The notes: a model not told the origin generated them from the letters alone. Counted from the first letter of the stretch, positions 6,614 to 15,093 are shown. The stretch is 18,679 bases of DNA from TMED108 sp964386795 (GCA_964386795.1 CAYLUE010000032.1:1-18679); one strand, 5' to 3'. A program made the numbers and translations.

Positions 6614-8737
6614 ATTAATATAGTTAGCAAATACATACTTTCATTCATTGCTACATCTTCTTTCATTTTAGGAGCAGAGAATTCCGATAGAATTACAGGT
6701 ACTATCATAGATAGTGTTACAAAGAACCCTATTTCACAAGTTAATATTTATTTTCCTAAAGAGAAAATTGGTACAGTTACAGATTTAAATGGAAACTTTG
6801 AAGTTGACTATTCATTTGATTTTCCTACTACTATCAAAGTTAGCCATATCGGATTTGAAACTTTATATCAATCAATAGATAAAAGCTCAAACTCCGAGCT
6901 AACATTTATGCTAAAAAGAAATTTCATTAAAATGGATGAGTTAGTAGTTACCGCAACAAGGACCAGCAAGCTTCATAGAAATGTACCTATTGCTACTGAG
7001 GTAATTTTAAAATCTGAGATTGAACGATCAGGCGCTCGAACAATTGCAGAATTATTATCGCAACGATCAGGTGTTAGTCTTCAAACTTCTGTTGAAGGCG
7101 GATCTGTTTTGAATTTGCTCGGTCTTGATTCCAGGTACATTTTAATTTTAAAAGATGGACAACCTATTACTGGAAAATTTAATAACAGGGTATCTTTAGA
7201 TCAGATTTTAGCGCAAAATGTAGAAAAAATAGAAATTGTTAAAGGTCCAAGCTCTTCTTTGTATGGTAGTGAGGCAATGGCAGGCGTAATTAATATAATT
7301 ACATATGACACCATTCAATCAAAATCTTTTGATTTTTCTGCAAGGATTAATAACACTGAAAATAAAATTCGTAATGATGGCTTAGGTAATGCTTCAAGCA
7401 ACTTCAACTTTAGAATAAGTCAGCCTTACAAAAAATTTAACATAAAATTGAATATTAACACTGATGATATAAATAGCGATAAGTCGATTGAATTGATTGA
7501 AATTGATTGGATAAAAAAGCAGTTTATTAATGCAATAGTTAATTGGAGATCCTTTAGTAATCACAACTTTTCCTTTGGTGTTGATGCATACAGTCAAACT
7601 GAAAAAGGGGCATCAAAACTGATGAACACTGATACCAAAATCAAAAGAGATAATTTCCTTTTTTCTCATAAGAGTAAAAACTTTACTCAATTTTTAATGG
7701 CAAGTAAATATAGTAGAAATTATGTTCAAAACAGACCCTGGGGTCAATTAGTGAGAGATGACCAGACTTCTGAAGAATTCATGGAATATGAAGGGCTCTA
7801 CAGTAGAAAGATTGGTAATTCTGATTTTAATTCAGGATTAGAAATACACCAAGCAACCTACGCGAGTGACAGAATAAAAGATGGAAAACAAGAAGTGGTA
7901 AATACTAGTATTTTTATTCAATCCAATTTTGATTTATTTAAACAATTAAACATAATTGTTGGCTTAAGAAATGATAATTATAATGAATATGATTCTGCGG
8001 TAAATCCAAGAATCGGTTTAATGTATAAATTTAAAGAGTATTGGAAATTTAGATCGGCGTGGGGCAAAGGATACCGAGCTCCATCTTTTATGGAAAGGTT
8101 TATTGATTGGAATCATATACAGTTTAATTATACAGTTTTAGGAAACCCCAACTTAAGACCTGAAATTTCTAATGGAACCACTATTGGTCTAGAATATACA
8201 AATCCAGCAAAATATCAAATGAGTCTAATGTTATATCATACCAGATTCGAAAATCTGATTAATGATTATGTTGTAAAGCCCGGAACATTGAGTTATCACA
8301 ATATCCAATCAGCTACTTTTGCTGGAATTGAATTATTATGCCAATGGAAAATATCGGATTCTTGGGATAGTAGATGGGGTGCCAATTTGATTGATAATCG
8401 TGATGACAATGATAAGCCTATTCCAAATACAATGCCTTTATCGTTAAATGGAAAAATAAGCTACCTTTCAACTACTGGATTTATGAAGACAACCATTAGC
8501 ACAAAATGGATTGCCCCTTATCATCCACAGGAATTTGATCCAAGCTCAGGGGTATTTATCACTGCGAAAAATAAAATAGATGGGTATTCTGTCATTAATG
8601 TTACTGGATCTAAAAAAATCTATGACAATTATAATATTCGCATTGGAATTAATAATGCAACAAACTATACCAACAACCGCTTCGGACCATTTATTGGTCG
8701 AAGCATATTTCTCGAATTTTCAACTAAACTAATATAA
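6614..8737 (+). CDS. TonB-dependent receptor, HmuR-like (probable heme/siderophore uptake), with ATT start
   Basis: This is a 707-residue outer-membrane receptor when read from ATT at 6614. The frame is open from 6539, after the TGA at 6536-6538. It holds no ATG, GTG or TTG before the ATG at 6908, which lies inside the protein. The upstream part is clearly coding: a signal peptide (about 1-21: NIVSKYILSFIATSSFILGA), then a CarboxypepD-regulatory-like domain (about 26-98, RITGTIIDSVTKNPIS). The TonB box DELVVTATR follows, then a plug with KDGQPI and KGPSSSLYGSEAMAGVINII, then the barrel. GGGGG at 6603-6607 serves as a ribosome binding site 6 bases before the ATT. The next gene begins with a similar context, GGGGAAAACAATG. 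The stop codon abuts the downstream segment, and the HmuY-like partner suggests heme as substrate. Family is certain; substrate and start codon are inferred. Confidence 0.87.
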   Translation: MNIVSKYILSFIATSSFILGAENSDRITGTIIDSVTKNPISQVNIYFPKEKIGTVTDLNGNFEVDYSFDFPTTIKVSHIGFETLYQSIDKSSNSELTFMLKRNFIKMDELVVTATRTSKLHRNVPIATEVILKSEIERSGARTIAELLSQRSGVSLQTSVEGGSVLNLLGLDSRYILILKDGQPITGKFNNRVSLDQILAQNVEKIEIVKGPSSSLYGSEAMAGVINIITYDTIQSKSFDFSARINNTENKIRNDGLGNASSNFNFRISQPYKKFNIKLNINTDDINSDKSIELIEIDWIKKQFINAIVNWRSFSNHNFSFGVDAYSQTEKGASKLMNTDTKIKRDNFLFSHKSKNFTQFLMASKYSRNYVQNRPWGQLVRDDQTSEEFMEYEGLYSRKIGNSDFNSGLEIHQATYASDRIKDGKQEVVNTSIFIQSNFDLFKQLNIIVGLRNDNYNEYDSAVNPRIGLMYKFKEYWKFRSAWGKGYRAPSFMERFIDWNHIQFNYTVLGNPNLRPEISNGTTIGLEYTNPAKYQMSLMLYHTRFENLINDYVVKPGTLSYHNIQSATFAGIELLCQWKISDSWDSRWGANLIDNRDDNDKPIPNTMPLSLNGKISYLSTTGFMKTTISTKWIAPYHPQEFDPSSGVFITAKNKIDGYSVINVTGSKKIYDNYNIRIGINNATNYTNNRFGPFIGRSIFLEFSTKLI

Positions 8738-8749
8738 ATGGGGAAAACA

Positions 8750-9265
8750 ATGAAGAAACTAATCTATCTACTTCCAATTATGGTTGCTTTTATGATGGTG
8801 TCATGTGAAGATAATAACGATGACAGTAGCAACAATGAAATGTCAATCAAAGAAGTAACAACTACAAATGTTAATCAGGGGACATACTACTTCAACCTTG
8901 CAGAAGGTAGTCAGAATGCTAATTCATGGCATTTAGCATACCAGAATATGGACGCTGGTGGAGGGTTTGCTATGCCAAGCTTTAGTTTAAGTAATAGCGC
9001 AATGCTTGCAATAGAAAGCTCTATGGATTTTGAATCAATTCAAGCTTCACCCGCACCAAACTCATTTGCACCAGAGGGTGGAAGAATGCAGTATGGTGGC
9101 TCAAATTCTGCGTTAACCTATAATATGACCTCACATCAAGTAGGTGTTTCTAGTGATACCTATATCATTTATGATACTGTATCTCACAAGGTGTTTAAAG
9201 TACATTTTGATGATTATAGTAGCGGTGTAGTCGTATTTAGATATGCAGAGCTAATTTCAAACTAG
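8750..9265 (+). CDS. hmuY: HmuY-like heme-binding lipoprotein
   Basis: This is a 171-residue secreted lipoprotein with a signal peptide and lipobox MVSC (Cys19), followed by an acidic Asn/Asp/Ser linker. The rest fits the beta-rich HmuY fold: TYYFNLAEGS, the NSWHLAY strand, and a C-terminal block with SSDTYIIYDTVSHKVFKVHF and SSGVVVFRYAEL. In Porphyromonas, HmuY takes heme from host hemoproteins and passes it to the receptor HmuR; two His residues bind the iron there. Here H61, H129, H146 and H152 and nearby Met residues are candidates, but the true pair cannot be told without a structure-based alignment. The start at 8750 is preferred over the ATG at 8738 because the GGGG at 8740-8743 is a ribosome binding site and MKKLIYLLP is a normal lipoprotein start. 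It directly follows the receptor gene. Confidence 0.75.
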   Translation: MKKLIYLLPIMVAFMMVSCEDNNDDSSNNEMSIKEVTTTNVNQGTYYFNLAEGSQNANSWHLAYQNMDAGGGFAMPSFSLSNSAMLAIESSMDFESIQASPAPNSFAPEGGRMQYGGSNSALTYNMTSHQVGVSSDTYIIYDTVSHKVFKVHFDDYSSGVVVFRYAELISN

Positions 9266-9280
9266 TAATCATATGAGGGC

Positions 9281-9308
9281 TAATCGCTGGTGCATCACCT
9301 GGAGATTA
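9281..9308. terminator. Weak hairpin in the convergent intergenic region
   Basis: Between the converging HmuY-like and amidohydrolase genes (9266-9343), TAATC (9281-9285) can pair with GATTA (9304-9308), and GGTG (9289-9292) with CACC (9296-9299), separated by an internal loop. This is where a two-way terminator would be expected. There is no T-run on either side, so the call is weak. Confidence 0.25.
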
Positions 9309-9343
9309 TGTGATATATGAAAGAAAATAGTATTCTATGATCT

Positions 9344-10654
9344 TTATTCTTCGATAATTCCAAGCTGACGGTATTTTTCTTTAAATTTTGAATAAAGATT
9401 CTTATGCCTATCACGCATATCAATCCTTTTACCTTGAATGTAGGCTTGAATAATATTTGTTCGAATCTCAAGTGGGTCGCCATCGGAAATGAATAGGGTA
9501 GCATCTTTTCCAATATCCAAGGACCCAATTTGTTTATCAACTCCTAGAATTTCAGCAGCAGACAAAGTTACAGCTCTAAGAGCAGCTTCCTTTGGTAATC
9601 CGTAAGATGCTGCCATAGATGCTTGGTATGGTAAATTTCTTATTTGCTCAGCTTTTCCTGCATATCCATAATCAGAAATACAAAATTGCACCCCTTTTTC
9701 ATATAAGATTGAAGGAGTTTTATAAGCTTGATCATAATCCTCAAATCTTCTATAGGGAAGAGAGGTTACGCCTTCATAGATGACCGGAATTCTGTTTTTA
9801 ACTAAAAGATCGGTTGTGCGCCAGGCATCTTTGCCGCCCACAATTACGATTTGTAAGATGTTTCTTTTTGCCCAACTAATCGCAGCTTCAATTTGCGTTA
9901 CTTCGTTTGCATGAACGTAAATTGGAAATTTCTTGTTTACATATGGAATCATGCTTTCCCATCTTAAATCTTCATTATGATAATCTTCAGCAGATCGTGA
10001 TTTGGTTTTTCTAAGCCTAGCATAGGCTCGTGCATTTTTTATCATTTTTTCCAAATCATTTAATTGTTGTTTTGCTTTTTTTAGTCTCTTTTTTTCATTA
10101 TCAGTGGTTGCCTTTGTGCTCATATTTGGCCAATTAATATGAAGCCCGCTTGGAAAGGAAAGTGTAGCATTTTCCCAAGTCCACCCATCAAGCATCATTA
10201 CAGATGACTGACCTGATACTAGGCCCGAAGTTGGTATAACATTGGCAACTAAAACACCATTGGATCTTGTGGTTGGTATAATCTCTGAATCAGGATTGAA
10301 AGCAACATTTGTACGTACATTTGGGTTGAATTCTCCTCTTTCAGAATGATCATTTGTAACTGCTACTGCATTAATCTCAACCAACCCTATACCTGAAACT
10401 GCAGCAATCATACCTGGATAGACATGCTTGCCATCTAGATTAACTATTTCACAATCATCTGGAGGTGATATATATTTTGCTATCCGAACAATTTTACCTT
10501 TATCAAAAAGGATTGATCCTTCCACTACCCCTTTGGATATCGTATGAATAAATCCATTTTTTAATAAGATTGGATTTGTTTGAGGAGGCGCTGGGATCTG
10601 TGCATTCGCATTGATTGCAAACATTAAGATAAAACTTGTAATAAACTTTTTCAT
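9344..10654 (-). CDS. Secreted amidohydrolase-like protein lacking the HxH metal motif
   Basis: This 436-residue exported protein has a signal peptide ending ANA (residue 18). It has the composite architecture of imidazolonepropionase/D-aminoacylase-like amidohydrolases: an N-terminal beta-sandwich (GFIHTISKGVVEGSILFDKGKI), a barrel, and a C-terminal return to the sandwich (IGSLDIGKDATLFISDGDPL). The motif after the first sandwich, normally PGxIDxHxH, reads PGMIAAVSGIG (80-90): Asp becomes Ala84 and the two His become Val86 and Gly88. Other typical barrel ligands are hard to place: H248 in YVHANE and D328 in ISDYG remain, but the usual second barrel His appears as VGGKDAW. It is probably non-catalytic or uses a changed metal site. 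Its ATG overlaps the stop of the larger amidohydrolase gene (TAATG), pointing to coupled translation and perhaps a complex. Confidence 0.82.
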   Translation of the reverse strand: MKKFITSFILMFAINANAQIPAPPQTNPILLKNGFIHTISKGVVEGSILFDKGKIVRIAKYISPPDDCEIVNLDGKHVYPGMIAAVSGIGLVEINAVAVTNDHSERGEFNPNVRTNVAFNPDSEIIPTTRSNGVLVANVIPTSGLVSGQSSVMMLDGWTWENATLSFPSGLHINWPNMSTKATTDNEKKRLKKAKQQLNDLEKMIKNARAYARLRKTKSRSAEDYHNEDLRWESMIPYVNKKFPIYVHANEVTQIEAAISWAKRNILQIVIVGGKDAWRTTDLLVKNRIPVIYEGVTSLPYRRFEDYDQAYKTPSILYEKGVQFCISDYGYAGKAEQIRNLPYQASMAASYGLPKEAALRAVTLSAAEILGVDKQIGSLDIGKDATLFISDGDPLEIRTNIIQAYIQGKRIDMRDRHKNLYSKFKEKYRQLGIIEE

Positions 10655-13641
10655 TACTGTTCACCCCCTTCATTTAGATGAAGATGATCAGTGCTACAAG
10701 AATGAAATTTGTTTGAATCCTCGCTATCAGGATCCATCTCATCATTACCGCTATCAGCGCTTATCAATATCTTCTGAATCAGATCATTGCGAAGCTTGGT
10801 ATCTCGCTCTTTAAGGAATTGAACTTTTTTTTGTGAAAAGTATTGTTTTCCATCCACCCATGTCTGTTCGCAAATGCTATAGTTGGAAAGTGGATGTCCT
10901 GACCACAATGCAAAATCGGCATCTTTTCCTATTTCAAGCGAACCAACATATTTGTCAATCTTGAGCTGTTTGGCAGGGTTGATTGTAACAAATTTTAATG
11001 CCTCTTCTTCGCTTAAGCCACCATACTTTACTGCCTTAGCCGCTTCTAGATTCATCCGCCTTGCCAGTTCATCGCTATCAGAATTAAAGGAAACATTTAC
11101 TCCTACATTTGCCATCAAGGAACCATTAAAAGGAATAGCATCAATCACTTCAAATTTATATGCCCACCAATCTGAGAATGTTGAGGCTCCTGCACCATGC
11201 TCTTTAAGTCTTTCAGCAACTTTGTATCCTTCTAGGACATGTTGAAATGTTCCTATGGTAAAGCCAAAATCTTCTGCAATCCGGGTAAGCATCAAGATTT
11301 CATCTTGACGGTAAGAATGTGAATGTACTAGGCATTTACCTTCCATAATTTCAACCAATGCATCCAATTCTAAATCCCGCCTAGGAGGTACTTTTGTGCG
11401 TTGTAGTTTTGCATCTTTATTATATGTTTCCCAGGATTTCCTATAGTCTCTGGCAGCGGTAAATGCATCACGAATAACTTGTTCAACACCCATTCTAGTT
11501 TCTGGATATCTTCCATAAGAGCGTTTTCTTTTCACGTTTTCACCAAGTGCAAACTTGATCCCTTGCGGGGCTTTATCAAATATCAACTCATTAGTAAAAC
11601 TTCCCCATCTTAGCTTCATAACAACATTTTGTCCACCAATTGGATTTGCCGATCCGTGGAGCAGGTTAATGGTTGTTAACCCTCCAGCTAATGCACGATA
11701 CATTGCAATGTCATTTGGGTCAATCACATCGCGCATTCTCACTTCTGCGGTTACATTCTGAAAACCCTCATTGATGGATTCTCCTGCCATATGGCTATGC
11801 GCATCAATCAGTCCAGGCGTAATATGCTTACCTTTACCATCAATGATCACTGCATTTCCATTGGGCAGATAAATATTTTTTGCTATATCTTTGATTTTCC
11901 CATCTTGAAATAGAATATCATATCCTTTTAAAACTCCATCAGGTCCCGATGTCCAAATCGTAGCATCATCCACAAGTATTGTCCGTGGACTTGAAACCCT
12001 ACCATCAAGACCATAGGCGCCTTCTGGGAAAAACACTTCCAATTCACTTGCCTGTTCATCAGCAATAATACTTGCCGGGTCATTAGGTCTTGAATTCAAG
12101 GTTGCCTTCCAATTTGATCTATTATTATCTGCATAAATTACATTGCCACTCATTGAATTTTTTTCGACAGTACCTATAAATCTTGCCGCACCAAAACCAA
12201 ATAGCGTTGAATCTTTTACTGAAAATGATATACGATCTTGATCAATGGATAGATTTTGAACGGATACCGATTCAGCATCTTTAATTATCCTACCATTGTA
12301 AGATAGATCGTCCCTGTTAATTTTGAGCGTCCAAGTTTTTTCTCTTGACTGCACAGTCCATGTGCCGGTTGCATCAGCAACTGGATCTGAAGAAATATCA
12401 AATTGATTACCCCCGATCCAAACAGATTTCACTTTTGATTGTTCGTTGAAGTAGCTTCCATCGGTTACCACTAGGTTTGCGATAAATCCAGGTGCGATTT
12501 TACCTAATCGTTTTGATTGGCCAAAAGCTTTGGCGGGAGCAGTAGTTAAGCTAGCCAATGCATCCGCTTGGCTCAGACCACGCTTTACAGCTTTAGATAA
12601 ATTCTTTCTAAAATCTCCTTTATCTTTTAGTCCACTTGCAGTGATTGAAAACTGAAACTCTGCATCAGCAAGTCGCATCAGATTGTCAGGAGCCATATCC
12701 CAATGCTTAAGTTGTTTGGTTGAATATTGAAGAGCAGTATGGGGATTAGCTACCTCAGGGTTCGCCGGAAAATTAACGGGAATTATCATAAATACTCTTG
12801 GCAGCTCATTTATTCTTCTGTATTCATATCCATTGCCTTTAATCCACAGATTCAAATCAAATTCTTTAGAAATATTGAATGCACGATTTATATATAATTC
12901 ATTGTTTGTTCGGAAAATGAATGCACTTTGCTTACTCATTGATGTCGCGATTGAATTTAAGGATTGATCCGTTTCTATTGGCTCATTGCCATCAGGGTAC
13001 TTGCTAAGAATTTTTTGTGATTTATTATACCAAGCAGCATCAATGAACCCTTGCCTGATAAATGCAATGGCGCCTAATAATGAAGTAGGATATTCTTTGG
13101 CCCCCCATCCTCCAGATTTAAATTCAATAACTTGAGCAATTTCGCTAGCGAGAACCTTGGGCTCCTTTACAAGTTGTATCAAACTTGAATGCCCTTGAAA
13201 TATCCCGCCTTTTGGTGTGAGCTGAGCGGTAGTAAAACCAAGTTTTCTTAGCTCGTTGATATCTTTAACCTTTGGCTTATATATATCGCTTGCCTTTAGA
13301 TGCGAGCGCATGTTTGAATTCCAATGCAATTCAAGTGAGGAGCTGTCAGGCTTAGATTTTACATCCATCCAACTTTCAATAAATCCCGCATAAATATGTT
13401 TTCCATCCATGTTGATGGCGGTGGTTTGGGATGGAACTCTAATATTCTTTCCTGCCGAAATAATCAAACCGTCCCTCATAAGAACGGTACCATTATAGAT
13501 AGTTTTACCCGGCTCAGTATGAATTGTAGCATTGGTCAAGGCCCATGCCCTAGGTGGACTTCGATGCAGTGATTTTGCTGGCCCTACTTGCGCAACAGAG
13601 AACGCTATAGATAGTAGTATTATGATAAATTTATTAATCAT
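10654..13641 (-). CDS. Large secreted two-module amidohydrolase
   Basis: This 995-residue exported protein has a signal peptide (about 1-18, IAFSVAQ). Residues about 30-425 form an amidohydrolase-like module whose metal motif is lost: AGFIESWMD at 85-93 stands where PGxIDxHxH belongs. Its ending, GKIAPGFIANLVVTDGSYF, is still typical. About 426-520 is a beta-rich insert (TGTWTVQSREKTWTLKINRD). About 550-935 is a second module with an intact site: PGLIDAHSH (609-617, H615 and H617), VHSHS (772-776), FQHVLEG with H801, and NSDSDE with D855/D857. It ends with LEIGKDADFALWSGHPL. The last 20 residues form a His/Cys-rich tail (H980, C982, H986, H988). The substrate is not readable; this group commonly acts on cyclic amides or dipeptides. 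It lies 11 bases after the LOG-like gene and overlaps the next amidohydrolase gene. Confidence 0.87.
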   Translation of the reverse strand: MINKFIIILLSIAFSVAQVGPAKSLHRSPPRAWALTNATIHTEPGKTIYNGTVLMRDGLIISAGKNIRVPSQTTAINMDGKHIYAGFIESWMDVKSKPDSSSLELHWNSNMRSHLKASDIYKPKVKDINELRKLGFTTAQLTPKGGIFQGHSSLIQLVKEPKVLASEIAQVIEFKSGGWGAKEYPTSLLGAIAFIRQGFIDAAWYNKSQKILSKYPDGNEPIETDQSLNSIATSMSKQSAFIFRTNNELYINRAFNISKEFDLNLWIKGNGYEYRRINELPRVFMIIPVNFPANPEVANPHTALQYSTKQLKHWDMAPDNLMRLADAEFQFSITASGLKDKGDFRKNLSKAVKRGLSQADALASLTTAPAKAFGQSKRLGKIAPGFIANLVVTDGSYFNEQSKVKSVWIGGNQFDISSDPVADATGTWTVQSREKTWTLKINRDDLSYNGRIIKDAESVSVQNLSIDQDRISFSVKDSTLFGFGAARFIGTVEKNSMSGNVIYADNNRSNWKATLNSRPNDPASIIADEQASELEVFFPEGAYGLDGRVSSPRTILVDDATIWTSGPDGVLKGYDILFQDGKIKDIAKNIYLPNGNAVIIDGKGKHITPGLIDAHSHMAGESINEGFQNVTAEVRMRDVIDPNDIAMYRALAGGLTTINLLHGSANPIGGQNVVMKLRWGSFTNELIFDKAPQGIKFALGENVKRKRSYGRYPETRMGVEQVIRDAFTAARDYRKSWETYNKDAKLQRTKVPPRRDLELDALVEIMEGKCLVHSHSYRQDEILMLTRIAEDFGFTIGTFQHVLEGYKVAERLKEHGAGASTFSDWWAYKFEVIDAIPFNGSLMANVGVNVSFNSDSDELARRMNLEAAKAVKYGGLSEEEALKFVTINPAKQLKIDKYVGSLEIGKDADFALWSGHPLSNYSICEQTWVDGKQYFSQKKVQFLKERDTKLRNDLIQKILISADSGNDEMDPDSEDSNKFHSCSTDHLHLNEGGEQ

Positions 13642-13652
13642 CTTTTTCAGTT

Positions 13653-14309
13653 TTAGAAATTTGGTCCTTTTAAATGTGTTGATGTAATGGTATCGGTTAG
13701 ATACTGATACGCATCATCAACAGAGTTACAGAATTTAAAATAATTTACATCAGATTCTGAAATAACTCCTTTTTCAATCATATAATCCCAATTCACAATA
13801 TTGCTCCAGTATTCTTCATCGTATAGTACGATTGGAATTTTCTTTCTTAGTTTTTGCGTTTGAATCAAGGTTAATGCTTCCATTACTTCATCCAACGTTC
13901 CAAAGCCTCCTGGCCATACTACCAGCGCTTTTGCAAGATAGAGAAACCAAAATTTTCTCATAAAAAAATAGTGAAAATTTATTTCAAGGTCATCTGAGAT
14001 CCACTGATTACCACTTGCTTCAAAGGGAAGGCTAATCGATAGGCCGATTGCTGATCCATTTGCTTCCGCAGCTCCTTTATTTGCCGCTTCCATAATACCA
14101 GGACCTCCACCAGAAGTAACTACGAACCTCTTTTTTTTATGGTTTAGCTTATTGCTCCATTTCGTCATTTTNNNNNNNNNNNNNNNNNNNNNNNNNNNNN
14201 NNNNNNNNNNNNNNNNNNNNNNNNNNNNNNNNNNNNNNNNNNNNNNNNNNNNNNNNNNNNNNNNNNNNNNNTTATTATAGTAAAATCTATCTTTATTTTC
14301 TTTATTCAT
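13653..14309 (-). CDS. LOG/TIGR00730 family Rossmann-fold protein, interrupted by assembly gap
   Basis: The readable C-terminal part carries the two family motifs, SGGGPGIMEAANKGA and PGGFGTLDEVMEAL. These mark LOG-type nucleoside 5'-monophosphate phosphoribohydrolases, often mislabelled lysine decarboxylases. The characterised members cleave cytokinin nucleotides or related nucleotides to a free base and ribose 5-phosphate. A run of 100 Ns (14172-14271) removes part of the N-terminal half, and the 12-residue start MNKENKDRFYYN is joined across it. The gap length is a placeholder, so the frame and the true length are unknown. It is the first gene of the minus-strand operon and diverges from rpe. 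Ribose 5-phosphate release would link it loosely to the neighbouring pentose phosphate genes, which is speculative. Confidence 0.85.
   Translation of the reverse strand: MNKENKDRFYYNXXXXXXXXXXXXXXXXXXXXXXXXXXXXXXXXXXKMTKWSNKLNHKKKRFVVTSGGGPGIMEAANKGAAEANGSAIGLSISLPFEASGNQWISDDLEINFHYFFMRKFWFLYLAKALVVWPGGFGTLDEVMEALTLIQTQKLRKKIPIVLYDEEYWSNIVNWDYMIEKGVISESDVNYFKFCNSVDDAYQYLTDTITSTHLKGPNF
14172..14271. other. Assembly gap (100 Ns) in the LOG-like gene
   Basis: Exactly 100 N bases, the usual placeholder for a scaffold gap of unknown size. It hides part of the N-terminal half of the LOG-like protein. Confidence 0.97.
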
Positions 14310-14427
14310 CTTATTTTATTTTCCTTATAGCTATAATGAAATTAATCTAGCTTTTTCTAAAAAGAATAGATAAATAACTTTCGCAGTTGAATTCATATAT
14401 CGCTCACACTAATTTAGTACTGATAAT
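14310..14427. promoter_or_regulatory. Divergent promoter region between the LOG-like gene and rpe
   Basis: This 118-base AT-rich stretch must drive both the minus-strand amidohydrolase operon and the plus-strand rpe-tkt-rpiB operon, since the genes diverge. A perfect 12-base palindrome, TTATAGCTATAA, lies at 14325-14336. It contains overlapping -10-like hexamers on both strands: TATAAT at 14332-14337 on the plus strand and TATAAG (complement of 14324-14329) on the minus strand. A small CTTTTT/AAAAAG inverted repeat also occurs (about 14350-14363). No convincing -35 boxes were found. Confidence 0.35.
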
Positions 14428-15093
14428 ATGACCTCGGAATTCAAATTATCCCCATCTATCTTGTCAGCTGACTTTTCAAATTTGCAGTTAGCTTTAGATC
14501 AATGTGCTCATGGTGGCGCACCATGGATTCATGTTGATGTAATGGATAACCAGTTTGTCCCCAACCTTACGATTGGACCACCAGTGGTTAAATCCTTACG
14601 AACTAAGACCAATAAATTTTTAGACGTACACATGATGGTTATTGAGCCAGAAAAATTAGTTGAACCTTTTGCTAAGGCTGGTGCAGATATGATCACGTTT
14701 CATATCGAAGCAACCGATGATCCAAAAGGCGTGATTGATTTGATTCGTTCGGCGGGTTGCCAGGTTGGTGTTTCATTAAAGCCATCTACTCCAGTTTCAG
14801 ATGTAGAGCCTTATTTCAAAGAAATTGATTTGATACTTGTGATGAGCGTTGAGCCTGGTTTTGGAGGTCAGGGTTACATTGAAGGTTCTACCGAACGCAT
14901 TAAAAAAATTAAACAAAAATTAGCTGAGCAATGCCTTCAAGATAGAGTTTTGATTGAAGTGGACGGCGGAATCAAACTGCATAATGCAAAAGAAGTTATA
15001 GAAGCAGGGGCTGATGTGATTGTAGCTGGTTCTGCAATTTTTGGTACGGATGACCCTGCGCAAACCATGAAAGAATTCTATAATATTCAATAA
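14428..15093 (+). CDS. rpe: Ribulose-phosphate 3-epimerase
   Basis: This cytoplasmic TIM-barrel enzyme of 221 residues interconverts D-ribulose 5-phosphate and D-xylulose 5-phosphate. The family residues are in place: LSPSILSADF at 7-16, the metal ligands H35 and D37 in IHVDVMDNQFVPN, H68 in DVHMMV, and D179 in EVDGG. The catalytic pair is D37 and D179. The MSVEPGFGGQ loop (139-148) and the phosphate-binding stretch VAGSAIFG (199-206) are also present. Length and composition are normal. It is the first gene of the rpe-tkt-rpiB set, with tkt beginning 7 bases after its stop codon. Confidence 0.97.
   Translation: MTSEFKLSPSILSADFSNLQLALDQCAHGGAPWIHVDVMDNQFVPNLTIGPPVVKSLRTKTNKFLDVHMMVIEPEKLVEPFAKAGADMITFHIEATDDPKGVIDLIRSAGCQVGVSLKPSTPVSDVEPYFKEIDLILVMSVEPGFGGQGYIEGSTERIKKIKQKLAEQCLQDRVLIEVDGGIKLHNAKEVIEAGADVIVAGSAIFGTDDPAQTMKEFYNIQ

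Noticed and set aside
6908..8737. Receptor gene starting at ATG 6908
   Set aside because: This start removes the signal peptide and the CarboxypepD-like domain that are plainly encoded upstream in the same frame.
9295..9540. 81-residue minus-strand frame overlapping the end of the small amidohydrolase gene
   Set aside because: It overlaps the conserved C-terminal GSLDIGKDA region in another frame and shows no protein-like pattern.
10883..11245. 120-residue open frame on the plus strand inside the large amidohydrolase gene
   Set aside because: It lies opposite a clearly conserved coding region, has no family motif or ribosome binding site, and is best explained as an antisense shadow.
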